A DNA stretch of 15,754 nucleotides, from NCBI GenBank assembly GCA_044341625.1, contig JBIIRI010000086.1, positions 1 through 15,754 on the forward strand, in the 5' to 3' direction. The DNA comes from Falsiroseomonas sp044341625 (GTDB lineage: Bacteria > Pseudomonadota > Alphaproteobacteria > Acetobacterales > Acetobacteraceae). Positions 1 to 6,460 of the stretch are shown here, in pieces. The first letter of the stretch is position 1, and each line of letters opens with the position of its first letter. The position numbers and the translations under genes were made by a program. The notes beneath the pieces were generated by a model, which was not told where the DNA came from, searched no databases, and saw nothing but the letters and a program-made list of their open reading frames with translations.

Positions 1-831
1 CGCTTCCGCGATGATGGCGCGAGCGCGGTCGGTCAGGTCGGCGCGGTCGAAGTCGAAGAACACCAGGAAGGTGCGGGCCGGGGCCGGCGCGGCGGCGGGC
101 GCCGGGGCGGCAACGGGGGCCGGCGGCGGCGCGGCGTTGAAGGCATAGCGGATGCCGAGCAGCACGCTGTGGTTGAAGTTGTTCCACTCGGCCGACCCGC
201 GCTCGGCGGAGCCGCCGCGGGACGCGGTGGCGTTGCCCTCATGGCCCAGCGTGCCCATGAAGCGGTACTCGGTGGTCAGGGCCAGGCCCGGCGCCACGGC
301 GTCGAGCTGGAAGGCCGCGCCGAGGATCGCCTGGTAGGCGAAGCGGCCCTGGCTGTCCGACACGTTGACGTTGTCGCTGCCGGAGACCGCGCGGACGCCA
401 TCGAATTCCTGGATGATGTAACCGGCGCCGAGGCCGATATAGGGCATCAGCGGGATGGTCGGGCCCAGGTCGAAGTCATAGAGCGCGTTGGCCATGACGC
501 CATAGCTCACGGCGGTGCCGGAGGCGCGCGGGGAGGTGAGGTCGAAGCCGGTCAGCGTGTCGATCTCGTTGGTGCGGTAGCTGCCCTCGATCTCGGCGCG
601 GACGCCGTTGCCGAAGCCCCAGCCGAGGCTGATCACGCCGAGGTAGCCGTAGTTGAACTCGGCGGTGCCGGAGCGCGGGCTGGCAAAGCTGTTGTTCAGA
701 TCGACATCCGTTTGCATCAGCATGTTCATGCCGATGCCAGCGCCGACATAGAGGCCGGTGACGGGCTGCGCCTGCGCGGCGACCGGCAGGGCCAGCATCG
801 TCGCGGCCAGAAGGGCCTTCTTGAGGCTCAT
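1..831 (-). CDS. OmpA-family outer membrane beta-barrel protein (partial, C-terminus outside window)
   Basis: This is an outer membrane protein with an N-terminal beta-barrel and a C-terminal OmpA-like peptidoglycan-binding domain. The frame stays open to base 1, giving 277 residues and no stop. Residues 1-22 form a signal peptide ending AAQAQ. About residues 23-230 alternate short aromatic and glycine-rich strands (YVGAGIGMNM, YIGLGAGYI, TTEYRFMGTLGH) as in porin-like barrels. Residues 233-252 are a Pro/Ala hinge, followed by FLVFFDFDRADLT, the typical start of an OmpA-like domain. The ATG at 831 has AGGAGA at 838-843 as ribosome binding site. It lies 198 bases downstream of purK in the same direction, so it probably has its own promoter, though none was clear. 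By family, it should link the outer membrane to peptidoglycan. The barrel subtype cannot be assigned. Confidence 0.88.
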   Translation of the reverse strand, partial: MSLKKALLAATMLALPVAAQAQPVTGLYVGAGIGMNMLMQTDVDLNNSFASPRSGTAEFNYGYLGVISLGWGFGNGVRAEIEGSYRTNEIDTLTGFDLTSPRASGTAVSYGVMANALYDFDLGPTIPLMPYIGLGAGYIIQEFDGVRAVSGSDNVNVSDSQGRFAYQAILGAAFQLDAVAPGLALTTEYRFMGTLGHEGNATASRGGSAERGSAEWNNFNHSVLLGIRYAFNAAPPPAPVAAPAPAAAPAPARTFLVFFDFDRADLTDRARAIIAEA

Positions 832-996
832 ATGTAGTCTCCTAAAAATGCATCCTTGACCATCGCTACCAAAATCGCCCGCTGAAGCTGCCTACCCCGA
901 GAGGGCGACCGGCCGGCGCGTCGCGTCTGAAGCGATGCCATGACTTCAATCTAACACCGATTCGGATCTTCGGCAGCATGGTGCGGGCGGATTTGG

Positions 997-1015
997 GCCG
1001 CTGTGGCGAAGCGGC
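997..1015 (-). terminator. weak hairpin downstream of purK
   Basis: A 6-bp stem (GCCGCT with AGCGGC, 7-base loop) begins 15 bases after the purK stop on the minus strand. There is no T-run after it, so it may end the purEK transcript only weakly, or not at all. Confidence 0.25.
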
Positions 1016-1029
1016 AACACTCCGGTGTA

Positions 1030-2169
1030 TTATGAATGCAACAACGAACCGAAGTCGTCCGCTTCCCCCCCGGCGGCCAACTGGCCGCGGGGCAGCAGCC
1101 GCGTCGCATGGCCCAGCTTGCGGCCCGAACGGGCTTCCGCCTTGCCGTAGAGGTGCAGCGCCACCCCCTCCATCCCCGCCAGATCCGCCCAGCGGGCGAA
1201 GGATTCGGGGCCGACGAGGTTTTTCATCACCGCATCATGGTGCCGGCCCGGCTGCGACAGGGGCAGGCCCGCGACGGCGCGGATATGCATCTCGAACTGC
1301 CCGCAGAGGCAGGCATCCATCGTCCAGTGGCCGGAATTATGCGGCCGCGGCGCCATTTCATTGGCCAGCACTCTTCCGTCGGCCAGCACGAACATCTCCA
1401 GCGCCAGCAGCCCCACCAGCTCCAGTCGCGCCGCCAGCCGCGCGACATGGCCGCGCGCTTCCGCCGCGACCGCATCCGGCACCAGGGCAGGGGCGATCGA
1501 GAGGTCGAGGATGTGGTGGGCGTGCCGGTTCTCCGTCACGTCGAAGGTCATCAGCGCCCCATCGGCGCCGCGGGCGGCGATGGCCGAGATTTCCTTCGTG
1601 AAGGGGATGAAGGCTTCGAGGATCAGCGGGCGGGGGGCCAGCCGGTCCCAGGCTGCGTCCAGGTCGGCGGCGGTTCGCAGCACCGCCTGCCCACGGCCGT
1701 CATAGCCCATTCGCGTCGTCTTCAGCACCGCCGGCAACCCGATGGCCGCCACCGCGGCATCGAGGCCGGCGCGGTCCGTCACGGCGCGCCAGGGGCCGAC
1801 GGGGATGCCCGCCGCTTCGAAGAAGGACTTCTCCAGGATGCGGTCCTGGCCGATTCGCAGCGCCTCCACCCCCGGCCGGCAGGGCACCAGCGGGGCCAAC
1901 GCATCCAGCGTGGCGGCGGGGACATTCTCGAATTCGAAGGTCACCACATCGACGGCGGCGGCGAAGGCCGCAAGCGCCGCCACATCCTCATAGGCCGCGA
2001 CGGTGCGCGCGGCGGCCACCTGCATGCCCGGGCTGTCGGCCTCCGGCGCATAGACGTGGCAGCGATAGCCGAGACGGGCGGCCGCCAGCGCCGACATCCG
2101 CCCCAGCTGCCCGCCGCCCAGGATGCCGATGGTGGAGCCCGGCGGCAGCGGGCCGATGGCGGCGCTCAT
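1030..2169 (-). CDS. purK: N5-carboxyaminoimidazole ribonucleotide synthase PurK
   Basis: PurK is the ATP-grasp enzyme that uses ATP and bicarbonate to turn AIR into N5-CAIR in de novo purine synthesis, in the cytosol. The 379-residue product has the usual length. The N-terminal nucleotide-fold motif GILGGGQLGRM starts near residue 15. The ATP-grasp core includes LKTTRMGYDGRGQ and the FTKEISAIAARG segment, and the C-terminal metal/phosphate site ALEMFV...ANEMAPRPHNSGHWT is intact. The ATG at 2169 overlaps the purE stop as ATGA, which fixes the start. The reading frame continues upstream to about 2547, but that part is antisense-frame noise inside purE. The gene is co-transcribed with purE, whose product converts N5-CAIR to CAIR. 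Confidence 0.96.
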   Translation of the reverse strand: MSAAIGPLPPGSTIGILGGGQLGRMSALAAARLGYRCHVYAPEADSPGMQVAAARTVAAYEDVAALAAFAAAVDVVTFEFENVPAATLDALAPLVPCRPGVEALRIGQDRILEKSFFEAAGIPVGPWRAVTDRAGLDAAVAAIGLPAVLKTTRMGYDGRGQAVLRTAADLDAAWDRLAPRPLILEAFIPFTKEISAIAARGADGALMTFDVTENRHAHHILDLSIAPALVPDAVAAEARGHVARLAARLELVGLLALEMFVLADGRVLANEMAPRPHNSGHWTMDACLCGQFEMHIRAVAGLPLSQPGRHHDAVMKNLVGPESFARWADLAGMEGVALHLYGKAEARSGRKLGHATRLLPRGQLAAGGEADDFGSLLHS

Positions 2170-2669
2170 CCCGGGCTGTCCGGCACGGCGGCGCTGCGCG
2201 CCTCTCGCCAGGCCGCCAGCCGCGCGGCCAGCGCCGCATCGGCGGTGCCGAGGATCGCCGCCGCCAGCAGCCCCGCATTGGTCGCGCCCGCCTTGCCGAT
2301 GGCGAGCGTGCCCACCGGGATGCCGGCCGGCATCTGGACGATGGATAGCAGGCTGTCCTGCCCGCGCAGCGCATGGCTTTCCACCGGCACGCCGAGTACC
2401 GGCAGTGTGGTGAGGGAGGCCACCATCCCCGGCAGATGGGCCGCGCCGCCGGCGCCGGCGACGATCACCTTCAGCCCCCGCCCGGACGCCGCGCGGGCGT
2501 AGTCGTACATCCGGTCCGGTGTCCGATGCGCGGAGACGACGCGGCATTCATGCGCGACGCCGAGCTGCTCCAGCACCTCCGCCGCGTGGCGCATCGTCTC
2601 CCAGTCCGAGGTCGAGCCCATGATGATCCCGACGAGGGGCGGGGTCTGGGTTGCGGGGTGCGGGGTCAT
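2166..2669 (-). CDS. purE: N5-carboxyaminoimidazole ribonucleotide mutase PurE
   Basis: PurE (class I) moves the carboxyl group of N5-CAIR to give CAIR, directly after PurK in the purine pathway. The product is 167 residues, the normal size. Conserved elements are the phosphate-binding GSTSDWETM (residues 18-26), SAHRTPDRMYDYA with the catalytic His48, AGAGGAAHLPGM (71-82), and QMPAGIPVGTLAIGKAGATN (112-131). The ATG at 2669 overlaps the DUF465 stop upstream, and the stop overlaps the purK ATG, both as ATGA, so all three genes look translationally coupled. Class I PurE acting with PurK is the standard bacterial two-step route. Confidence 0.97.
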   Translation of the reverse strand: MTPHPATQTPPLVGIIMGSTSDWETMRHAAEVLEQLGVAHECRVVSAHRTPDRMYDYARAASGRGLKVIVAGAGGAAHLPGMVASLTTLPVLGVPVESHALRGQDSLLSIVQMPAGIPVGTLAIGKAGATNAGLLAAAILGTADAALAARLAAWREARSAAVPDSPG

Positions 2670-2866
2670 GCGATCGCATCCGGGATCAGCCGGCTTTCCA
2701 GCCAGGTGATCTCGTCCTTGAGCTTGAGCTTGCGCTTCTTCAGGCGCTGCAGCTGCAGCGGGTCCGCGCCGGATTCGCTCAGCCGCGCGATGACGGTGTC
2801 GAGGTCGCGGTGCTCGCTCCGCAATTCATGCAGGCGGCGGAGGAGGCTGTCGCGGTCGGCCAGCAT
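2666..2866 (-). CDS. DUF465 (YdcH-like) small coiled-coil protein, first gene of the purEK unit
   Basis: The product is 66 residues, highly charged and predicted alpha-helical. The first helix includes LHELRSEHRDLDTVIA. The second has the DUF465 hallmark QRLKKRKLKLKDEI followed by IPDAIA, a typical alphaproteobacterial ending. The ATG at 2866 was chosen because the family starts just before the first helix; an AGGGGG-like ribosome binding site lies nearby, and the upstream extension to 3283 is not conserved-looking. The stop overlaps the purE ATG (ATGA). The molecular function of DUF465 proteins is not established; coupling to purE is probably convenience of transcription rather than proof of a purine role. 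Confidence 0.88.
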   Translation of the reverse strand: MLADRDSLLRRLHELRSEHRDLDTVIARLSESGADPLQLQRLKKRKLKLKDEITWLESRLIPDAIA

Positions 2867-3103
2867 GCGCCCCCTGGTCTCCGGTTGGTCGTCGCGGCGG
2901 TTGAACGTCCGGCGCCGCCCCGCCTTCGCAGGCGCGAGACAACTCCGGCGGCAGGGGCAAAGAAATCCTGGACCCTGCTGGAAAGGGGAATAACATGCGC
3001 GGCGTGGGGGCAGAAGTGACGGAACGCGGGCGCGCGCGACGGATCTCGCGCCACCGCCCGCGGCCCCGCTTCGCCCGTCCACGCAACGGACAGGGATTTT
3101 CGC

Positions 3104-3286
3104 ATGGCCGAATTCGCTCCCCGCCTCCGCGCCCTCGAACAGCGCCACGCCGTGCTCGAAAGCCGGATCGCCGCTGAGGACAACCGGCCGCGGCCGGATG
3201 GCGAACAACTCAGCCGGCTCAAGAAGGAAAAGCTGCGGCTGAAGGAGGAGATGGAGCGGATCCGACGTGGCGAACCGGTCCATTAG
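3104..3286 (+). CDS. second DUF465 (YdcH-like) small coiled-coil protein
   Basis: The product is 60 residues and largely helical: FAPRLRALEQRHAVLESRI is the first helix, a short break with NRPRPDG follows, and then the DUF465 signature LSRLKKEKLRLKEEMERI. It resembles the protein encoded divergently at 2666-2866 but lacks the IPDAIA tail. The ATG at 3104 is preceded by ACAGGGA. The 237-base gap to the divergent DUF465 gene must hold both promoters; no confident core elements were found there. A strong hairpin follows at 3307-3330. The function is unknown; by family it is a small soluble coiled-coil protein. Confidence 0.88.
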   Translation: MAEFAPRLRALEQRHAVLESRIAAEDNRPRPDGEQLSRLKKEKLRLKEEMERIRRGEPVH

Positions 3287-3306
3287 GACCGAGGCACCAC
3301 AACGGA

Positions 3307-3330
3307 AACGAGGGCCTTTCGGCCCTCGTT
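3307..3330. terminator. bidirectional hairpin between convergent DUF465 and trcR
   Basis: This is a perfect 10-bp stem, AACGAGGGCC paired with GGCCCTCGTT, around a TTTC loop, lying 20 bases after the plus-strand stop and 46 bases after the trcR stop. The A-rich left side and GACGTTT on the right make it usable as an intrinsic terminator in both directions. Confidence 0.75.
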
Positions 3331-3376
3331 GACGTTTCGGCTTCGTGCCGGGGAAGCGCCCCGGCGCGGGGCCCGG

Positions 3377-3946
3377 TCAGGCGGCGTCGTCGGCCGGCAT
3401 GGCGGGGGCGGTGTTGGTCGCCCCGGTGCGGGCATTGGCGGCGCCGACCGCCTCGTTCAGCGCGGTCTGGGTGCAGAGCCCGAGCGTCACCGGATCGCGC
3501 GGCTTGATGTTCGCCGTGTTCGGATGGGTCTTGTCGCGCACCTTCTGGATCGTCTCCTTCGTGGTGGCGAGCAGCTTCACGACCTGCGGGTCCGACAGCT
3601 GCGGGTAGTTGCGCAGCAGCCAGGCGATCGCGTCCGGGCGCTCATTGCGCTTGGCCACGGGGATGTAGCGCGCGCCCTTGCCGCGCGACTTCGGCAGCGG
3701 GATCGCGGTTTCCAGCAGGTGCAGCCGGGCGGCCGCGTCGGCCTCGGCGCGGGCGATGTCCTCGCGCGTCAGCTGGCCGTTGGCGACCGGGTCGTAGCCG
3801 ACAATGCCCTGCGCGACCTCGCCATCGGCGATCGCCTGGACCTCAAGGGGGTGCATCCCCACGAAATCCGCGATCTGCTCGAAGGAAAGCGACGTCTTTT
3901 CGATCAGCCACACCGCGGTGGCCTTGGGCATCAGGGGCGTCTTCAT
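3377..3946 (-). CDS. trcR: TrcR / DUF1013 cell-cycle transcriptional regulator
   Basis: The product is 189 residues and matches the DUF1013 family of alphaproteobacteria, named TrcR in Caulobacter, where it is linked to cell-cycle transcription and RNA polymerase. The N-terminus MKTPLMPKATAVWLIEKTSL is characteristic. Residues about 20-45 (SFEQIADFVGMHPLEVQAIA) look like a helix-turn-helix, and a second such segment lies in SDPQVVKLLATTKETIQKV. The tail after the HPN motif is Ala/Pro-rich and variable. The ATG at 3946 is preferred: an in-frame ATG at 4030 exists, but it lies upstream of the transcription start predicted from the promoter at 4033-4061. Function is from family knowledge, not shown here. 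Confidence 0.9.
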   Translation of the reverse strand: MKTPLMPKATAVWLIEKTSLSFEQIADFVGMHPLEVQAIADGEVAQGIVGYDPVANGQLTREDIARAEADAAARLHLLETAIPLPKSRGKGARYIPVAKRNERPDAIAWLLRNYPQLSDPQVVKLLATTKETIQKVRDKTHPNTANIKPRDPVTLGLCTQTALNEAVGAANARTGATNTAPAMPADDAA

Positions 3947-4032
3947 GTGGAGCCTTCGGGAAGCGTCTGGCATGGCACGGGGCGCGGACGAGCGAAATCG
4001 CCCGCCGAAGCGCCCCAGCCTCGTCTGCATGC

Positions 4033-4061
4033 GATATAAGGACCGGATCGGGGCCGGTCAA
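4033..4061 (-). promoter_or_regulatory. sigma-70-like promoter of trcR
   Basis: On the minus strand, TTGACC (4056-4061) is followed after exactly 17 bases by TATATC (4033-4038). Transcription would start near 4026, giving an untranslated leader of about 80 bases before the trcR ATG at 3946. Confidence 0.6.
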
Positions 4062-4109
4062 AGGCTCAAGGCATGTGGCGGGGAATAAGCCCCGCGTGAG
4101 GGGGTGCAG

Positions 4110-4301
4110 ATGGAAGATGCCGAGGGCCCGAGGCCCGCGAACCGGTTCGTCCCGCCGGTCATCGAACGCTGGAGCGTCAATGACTTGCGCGCCTATATTG
4201 CCGAACTGCGCGAGGAAATCGCCCGCGCCGAGCGCGAGATCGCCAAGCGGGAAGCGAGCAAGGCGGCCGCTGACCTGTTCTTCCGCAAGCCGGAGGGCTG
4301 A
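4110..4301 (+). CDS. DUF1192 family small protein
   Basis: The product is 63 residues. The order is a short variable N-terminus (MEDAEGPRPANRF), then the DUF1192 core PPVIERWSVNDLRAYIAEL, then a charged helix EEIARAEREIAKREASKAAA that can form a coiled coil, ending in LFFRKPEG. DUF1192 proteins are small alphaproteobacterial proteins without known function. The ATG at 4110 has GAGGGGG five or so bases upstream; a GTG two codons earlier is possible but overlaps that site. It is divergent from trcR across 163 bases and convergent with the small heat-shock gene. Confidence 0.85.
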   Translation: MEDAEGPRPANRFVPPVIERWSVNDLRAYIAELREEIARAEREIAKREASKAAADLFFRKPEG

Positions 4302-4334
4302 TCCCCAGGCGGACGCGAGAGGCCGGAACAGGAA

Positions 4335-4360
4335 AGGCCGGCGGATCGCTCCGCCGGCCT
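4335..4360. terminator. bidirectional hairpin between DUF1192 and hsp20 genes
   Basis: This is a perfect 11-bp stem, AGGCCGGCGGA paired with TCCGCCGGCCT, around a TCGC loop, placed 33 bases after the DUF1192 stop and 46 bases after the hsp20 stop. It lacks a good T-run on either side, but its position between convergent stops fits a terminator. Confidence 0.6.
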
Positions 4361-4406
4361 CCCGTCAGCCTGGCCGGGTCGTGACCCCGGCCGGGACCCT
4401 CACGCC

Positions 4407-4880
4407 TCAGGCCGCCTGGGCGGTCTGGGCGCCATTCGCGGGCAGGGCGCGCTGCGGGGCTGCGGCCGCGATCTCGATCCGGCGCGGCTTCAGCGCTTCC
4501 GGCACCTCTCGCCGCAGCGCGACATGCAGCAGGCCGTTCTCCAGGCTCGCGCCCTGGACCACGATGTGGTCGGCCAGCACGAAGCGGCGTTCGAAGGCGC
4601 GGCCGGCGATGCCGCGATAGAGCATCCGCCGCTCATCGCCCGCCGGCGGCGCCTTGCCGGCGATGGTCAGCGTGTTCTCATGCACCGTCAGCTCGATGTC
4701 GTCCGGCGCGAAGCCGGCGACGGCCATGGCCAGCACATAGCTGTCCTCGGCGGTCTTCTCGATATTGTAGGGGGGATATGCTGGCCCCTCGGAGGCCGCG
4801 CGGGCGGCCTCAACCAGCCTTGCCATCCGGTCGAAGCCGATGGCGGTACGCATGAGGGGAGAGACGTCGAAAGCGTTCAT
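4407..4880 (-). CDS. Hsp20 / alpha-crystallin family small heat-shock protein
   Basis: This is an IbpA-like ATP-independent holdase that binds unfolding proteins as large oligomers. The product is 157 residues. The N-terminus (NAFDVSPLMRTAIGFDRMAR) resembles the IbpA arm that starts with a phenylalanine-rich stretch. The alpha-crystallin domain runs from about YPPYNIEKTAEDSYVLAMAV to RREVPEALKPRRIEI and contains AGFAPDDIELTV and the signature ENGLLHVAL. The C-terminal IEI is the IxI motif used in oligomer contacts. The ATG at 4880 has GAGGAG seven bases upstream. An RpoH-type promoter lies at 5001-5029, leaving a leader of about 113 bases with a strong hairpin, so heat control is likely. It lies downstream of rpmE but is separated by a terminator candidate. 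Confidence 0.93.
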   Translation of the reverse strand: MNAFDVSPLMRTAIGFDRMARLVEAARAASEGPAYPPYNIEKTAEDSYVLAMAVAGFAPDDIELTVHENTLTIAGKAPPAGDERRMLYRGIAGRAFERRFVLADHIVVQGASLENGLLHVALRREVPEALKPRRIEIAAAAPQRALPANGAQTAQAA

Positions 4881-4964
4881 GGCAGAGCTCCTCATTGGCA
4901 AGCTCGTTGTGTCCTGCGGCGCCGAAGTGCCGGACCCCCATGCGGGCGATCCCTTCAGGCCGCG

Positions 4965-4991
4965 CCGGAAACCCCGATCGGGCGTTTCCGG
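4965..4991 (-). promoter_or_regulatory. 5' leader hairpin of hsp20
   Basis: In the minus-strand transcript, CCGGAAAC pairs with GTTTCCGG, and an inner CCC/GGG extends the stem past one bulged base. It would lie within a few bases of the predicted transcript start. Close to the gene, AGCTC at 4885-4889 can pair with GAGCT at 4901-4905 and covers the end of the Shine-Dalgarno GAGGAG. This resembles the layout of ROSE-type thermosensors of alphaproteobacterial hsp20 genes, but the diagnostic U(U/C)GCU motif was not found. Confidence 0.4.
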
Positions 4992-5000
4992 TACCGGTTC

Positions 5001-5029
5001 AGTTGGAACCTGCGCGTGGGCACTTCAAG
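5001..5029 (-). promoter_or_regulatory. candidate RpoH (sigma-32) heat-shock promoter of hsp20
   Basis: On the minus strand, CTTGAA (5024-5029) is followed after 17 bases by CCAACT (5001-5006). The alphaproteobacterial RpoH consensus is CTTGAA, 17-18 bases, CCANAT, so only one defined base differs. The predicted start is near 4994. Confidence 0.6.
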
Positions 5030-5059
5030 ACCCCGGATGCCGCCCCCCCCAACGCCAAA

Positions 5060-5090
5060 CGGCGCGGCCCCCGGGATGGGAACCGCGCCG
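5060..5090 (-). terminator. hairpin after rpmE
   Basis: An 8-bp stem, CGGCGCGG paired with CCGCGCCG, around a GC-rich 15-base loop lies 60 bases after the rpmE stop; the minus-strand sequence continues TTTGGCGTTGG. A second GC hairpin (CCCCGCC/GGCGGGG, 5113-5131) lies closer to the stop. Both sit before the hsp20 promoter. Confidence 0.5.
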
Positions 5091-5149
5091 CTGGTGCGAT
5101 GCAGCAGGGCATCCCCGCCTGATGGGCGGGGCAGGGCGAGCCTGTCAGC

Positions 5150-5377
5150 TCAGCCCTTCTTGACGCCGATGCCCGCGAACTTCTTGTTGAACTTGGCGAT
5201 CTGGCCGCCCGTGTCGATCACGCGCTGCACGCCGGTCCAGGCCGGGTGGGACTTCGGGTCGATGTCCAGGCGGAGCGTGTCGCCCTCATTGCCGTAGCAC
5301 GACCGCGTCTTGAACGTGGTCCCATCCGTCATGATGATGGTGATGTCGTGGTATTCGGGATGGGTGTCGGGCTTCAT
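5150..5377 (-). CDS. rpmE: 50S ribosomal protein L31, cysteine-motif-free form
   Basis: L31 sits at the central protuberance of the 50S subunit and bridges to the 30S. The product is 75 residues: MKPDTHPEYHDITI, then the segment IMTDGTTFKTRSCYG, then DIDPKSHPAWTGVQRVIDTG, GQIAKFNKKF and a lysine tail. The zinc-binding cysteine pairs of the C+ form are absent; only one Cys remains (RSCYG), typical of alphaproteobacterial L31, and it would not need zinc. The ATG at 5377 was chosen because MKxDxHPxY is the universal family start; a GTG four codons earlier is less likely. A promoter is at 5435-5462 and terminator hairpins follow. Confidence 0.96.
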   Translation of the reverse strand: MKPDTHPEYHDITIIMTDGTTFKTRSCYGNEGDTLRLDIDPKSHPAWTGVQRVIDTGGQIAKFNKKFAGIGVKKG

Positions 5378-5434
5378 GGCGGGGCTCACGCTTATGGTCC
5401 CGCCGACGGTGACCGGCAGGCACGGGAGCGGCGC

Positions 5435-5462
5435 GTATAAGCGAGCCCGCCGCGCCGCGCAA
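5435..5462 (-). promoter_or_regulatory. candidate promoter of rpmE
   Basis: On the minus strand, TTGCGC (5457-5462) and TTATAC (5435-5440) are separated by 16 bases. The TTATAC lies in an otherwise very GC-rich stretch about 60 bases before the rpmE ATG. Confidence 0.45.
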
Positions 5463-5505
5463 CCACGTCCTTGGGACTCCCCGCAAAGCCGCGGCTCCGC
5501 CCGAA

Positions 5506-5534
5506 TTGACCCGTCGGGACACGGCTCCTAGCGT
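5506..5534 (+). promoter_or_regulatory. candidate promoter of pdxY
   Basis: TTGACC (5506-5511) is followed after 17 bases by TAGCGT (5529-5534), which keeps the conserved T-A and final T of a -10 element. Transcription would begin near 5541, 20 bases before the GTG start of pdxY. Confidence 0.45.
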
Positions 5535-5560
5535 CCATCGCCTTGCGGGCGGAGAGCGGC

Positions 5561-6448
5561 GTGAACCAGGCGGTGTCGCCGGCCGATGCGGGCCGGCCCC
5601 TCAATATCCTGTCGATCCAGTCCTGGGTCAGCTACGGCCATGTCGGCAACGCATCCGCCGTCTTCCCGCTCCAGCGCCTGGGCGCGGAGGTCTGGGCGGT
5701 GAACACCGTCCAATTCTCCAACCACACCGGCTACGGCGCCTGGCGCGGCAGCGTCTTCGGCGCGGAGCTGATCCAGGACCTGGTGGACGGCATCGCGGAG
5801 CGCGGCGTGCTGCCGCGCTGCGACGCGGTGCTGTCCGGCTACATGGGCGCGGCCGGGATCGGGGAAGCGATCGTCGCGGCCGCGTCGCGCGTGAAAGCGG
5901 CGAACACGGCTGCGATGTATTGCTGCGACCCGGTGATCGGCGATGTCGGGCGGGGGATCTTCGTCCGCCCCGGCATCCCCGAATTCATCCGCGACCGCGC
6001 CGTGCCCGTGGCCGACATCCTGACCCCCAACCAGTTCGAGCTGGAATGGCTCACCGGCCGCGCCGTCGTCTCTCTCGACGACGCCAAGGCCGCCATCGCC
6101 GCCTTGCAGGCCCGCGGGCCACGCTGCGTCCTGGTCACCTCGCTCCGCACGGCGGACACGCCGGCGGACCAGATCGAGCTGCTGGCCGGGGAGGGCGGGG
6201 AGTTCTGGCGCCTCCGCACGCCGCTGCTGCCGATCAGCGTCAATGGAGCAGGCGATGCGATCGCCGCGCTGTTCCTGTTCCATCGCCTGCGCTGGGGCGA
6301 GGCGCGCGTCGCGCTTTCGGCCGCCGCGTCCAGCATCCATGGCCTGCTGCGCCGCACGGCGGAGGCAGGATCGCGGGAGATCCTGACCGTCGCGGCGCAG
6401 GAGGAATTCGTGACGCCGAGCCGGGTGTTCCGCGCCGAGGCCTGCTGA
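5561..6448 (+). CDS. pdxY: pyridoxal kinase PdxY
   Basis: PdxY is a ribokinase-fold salvage enzyme that phosphorylates pyridoxal with ATP to make pyridoxal 5'-phosphate. The product is 295 residues, close to the usual 285-290. Conserved parts are NILSIQSWVSYGHVGNASA (residues 15-33), VNTVQFSNHTGYG (47-59), DAVLSGYMG (88-96), CDPVIGD (122-128), ADILTPNQFELEWLTG (151-166) and the anion-hole/catalytic NGAGDAIAALFL with Asp232. The GTG at 5561 was chosen for the GGAG six bases upstream; a TTG at 5543 in frame has no such site. It is divergent from rpmE and convergent with the HAD gene, 12 bases between stops, and appears monocistronic. Confidence 0.95.
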   Translation: MNQAVSPADAGRPLNILSIQSWVSYGHVGNASAVFPLQRLGAEVWAVNTVQFSNHTGYGAWRGSVFGAELIQDLVDGIAERGVLPRCDAVLSGYMGAAGIGEAIVAAASRVKAANTAAMYCCDPVIGDVGRGIFVRPGIPEFIRDRAVPVADILTPNQFELEWLTGRAVVSLDDAKAAIAALQARGPRCVLVTSLRTADTPADQIELLAGEGGEFWRLRTPLLPISVNGAGDAIAALFLFHRLRWGEARVALSAAASSIHGLLRRTAEAGSREILTVAAQEEFVTPSRVFRAEAC

Positions 6449-6457
6449 GCGCAGGCC
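6439..6457. terminator. hairpin across the pdxY stop codon
   Basis: A 7-bp stem, GGCCTGC paired with GCAGGCC, has the pdxY stop in its TGAGC loop. It lies between two convergent genes only 12 bases apart, so it could end transcription in both directions, but there is no T-run. Confidence 0.35.
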
Positions 6458-6460
6458 GCC

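Noticed and set aside
1036..2502. 488-codon plus-strand frame opposite purK/purE
   Set aside because: It is antisense to two clear enzymes; its product is Arg/Gly/His-rich without recognisable domains, a normal effect of high GC on open frames.
2995..3177. Small plus-strand frame starting near AAAGGGGAATAACATG
   Set aside because: The start looks good, but the product is Arg/Pro-rich noise and overlaps the well-supported DUF465 gene in another frame.
3947..4030. Longer TrcR starting at the ATG at 4030
   Set aside because: The added 28 residues are not like the family, and the predicted promoter puts the transcript start at about 4026, after that ATG.
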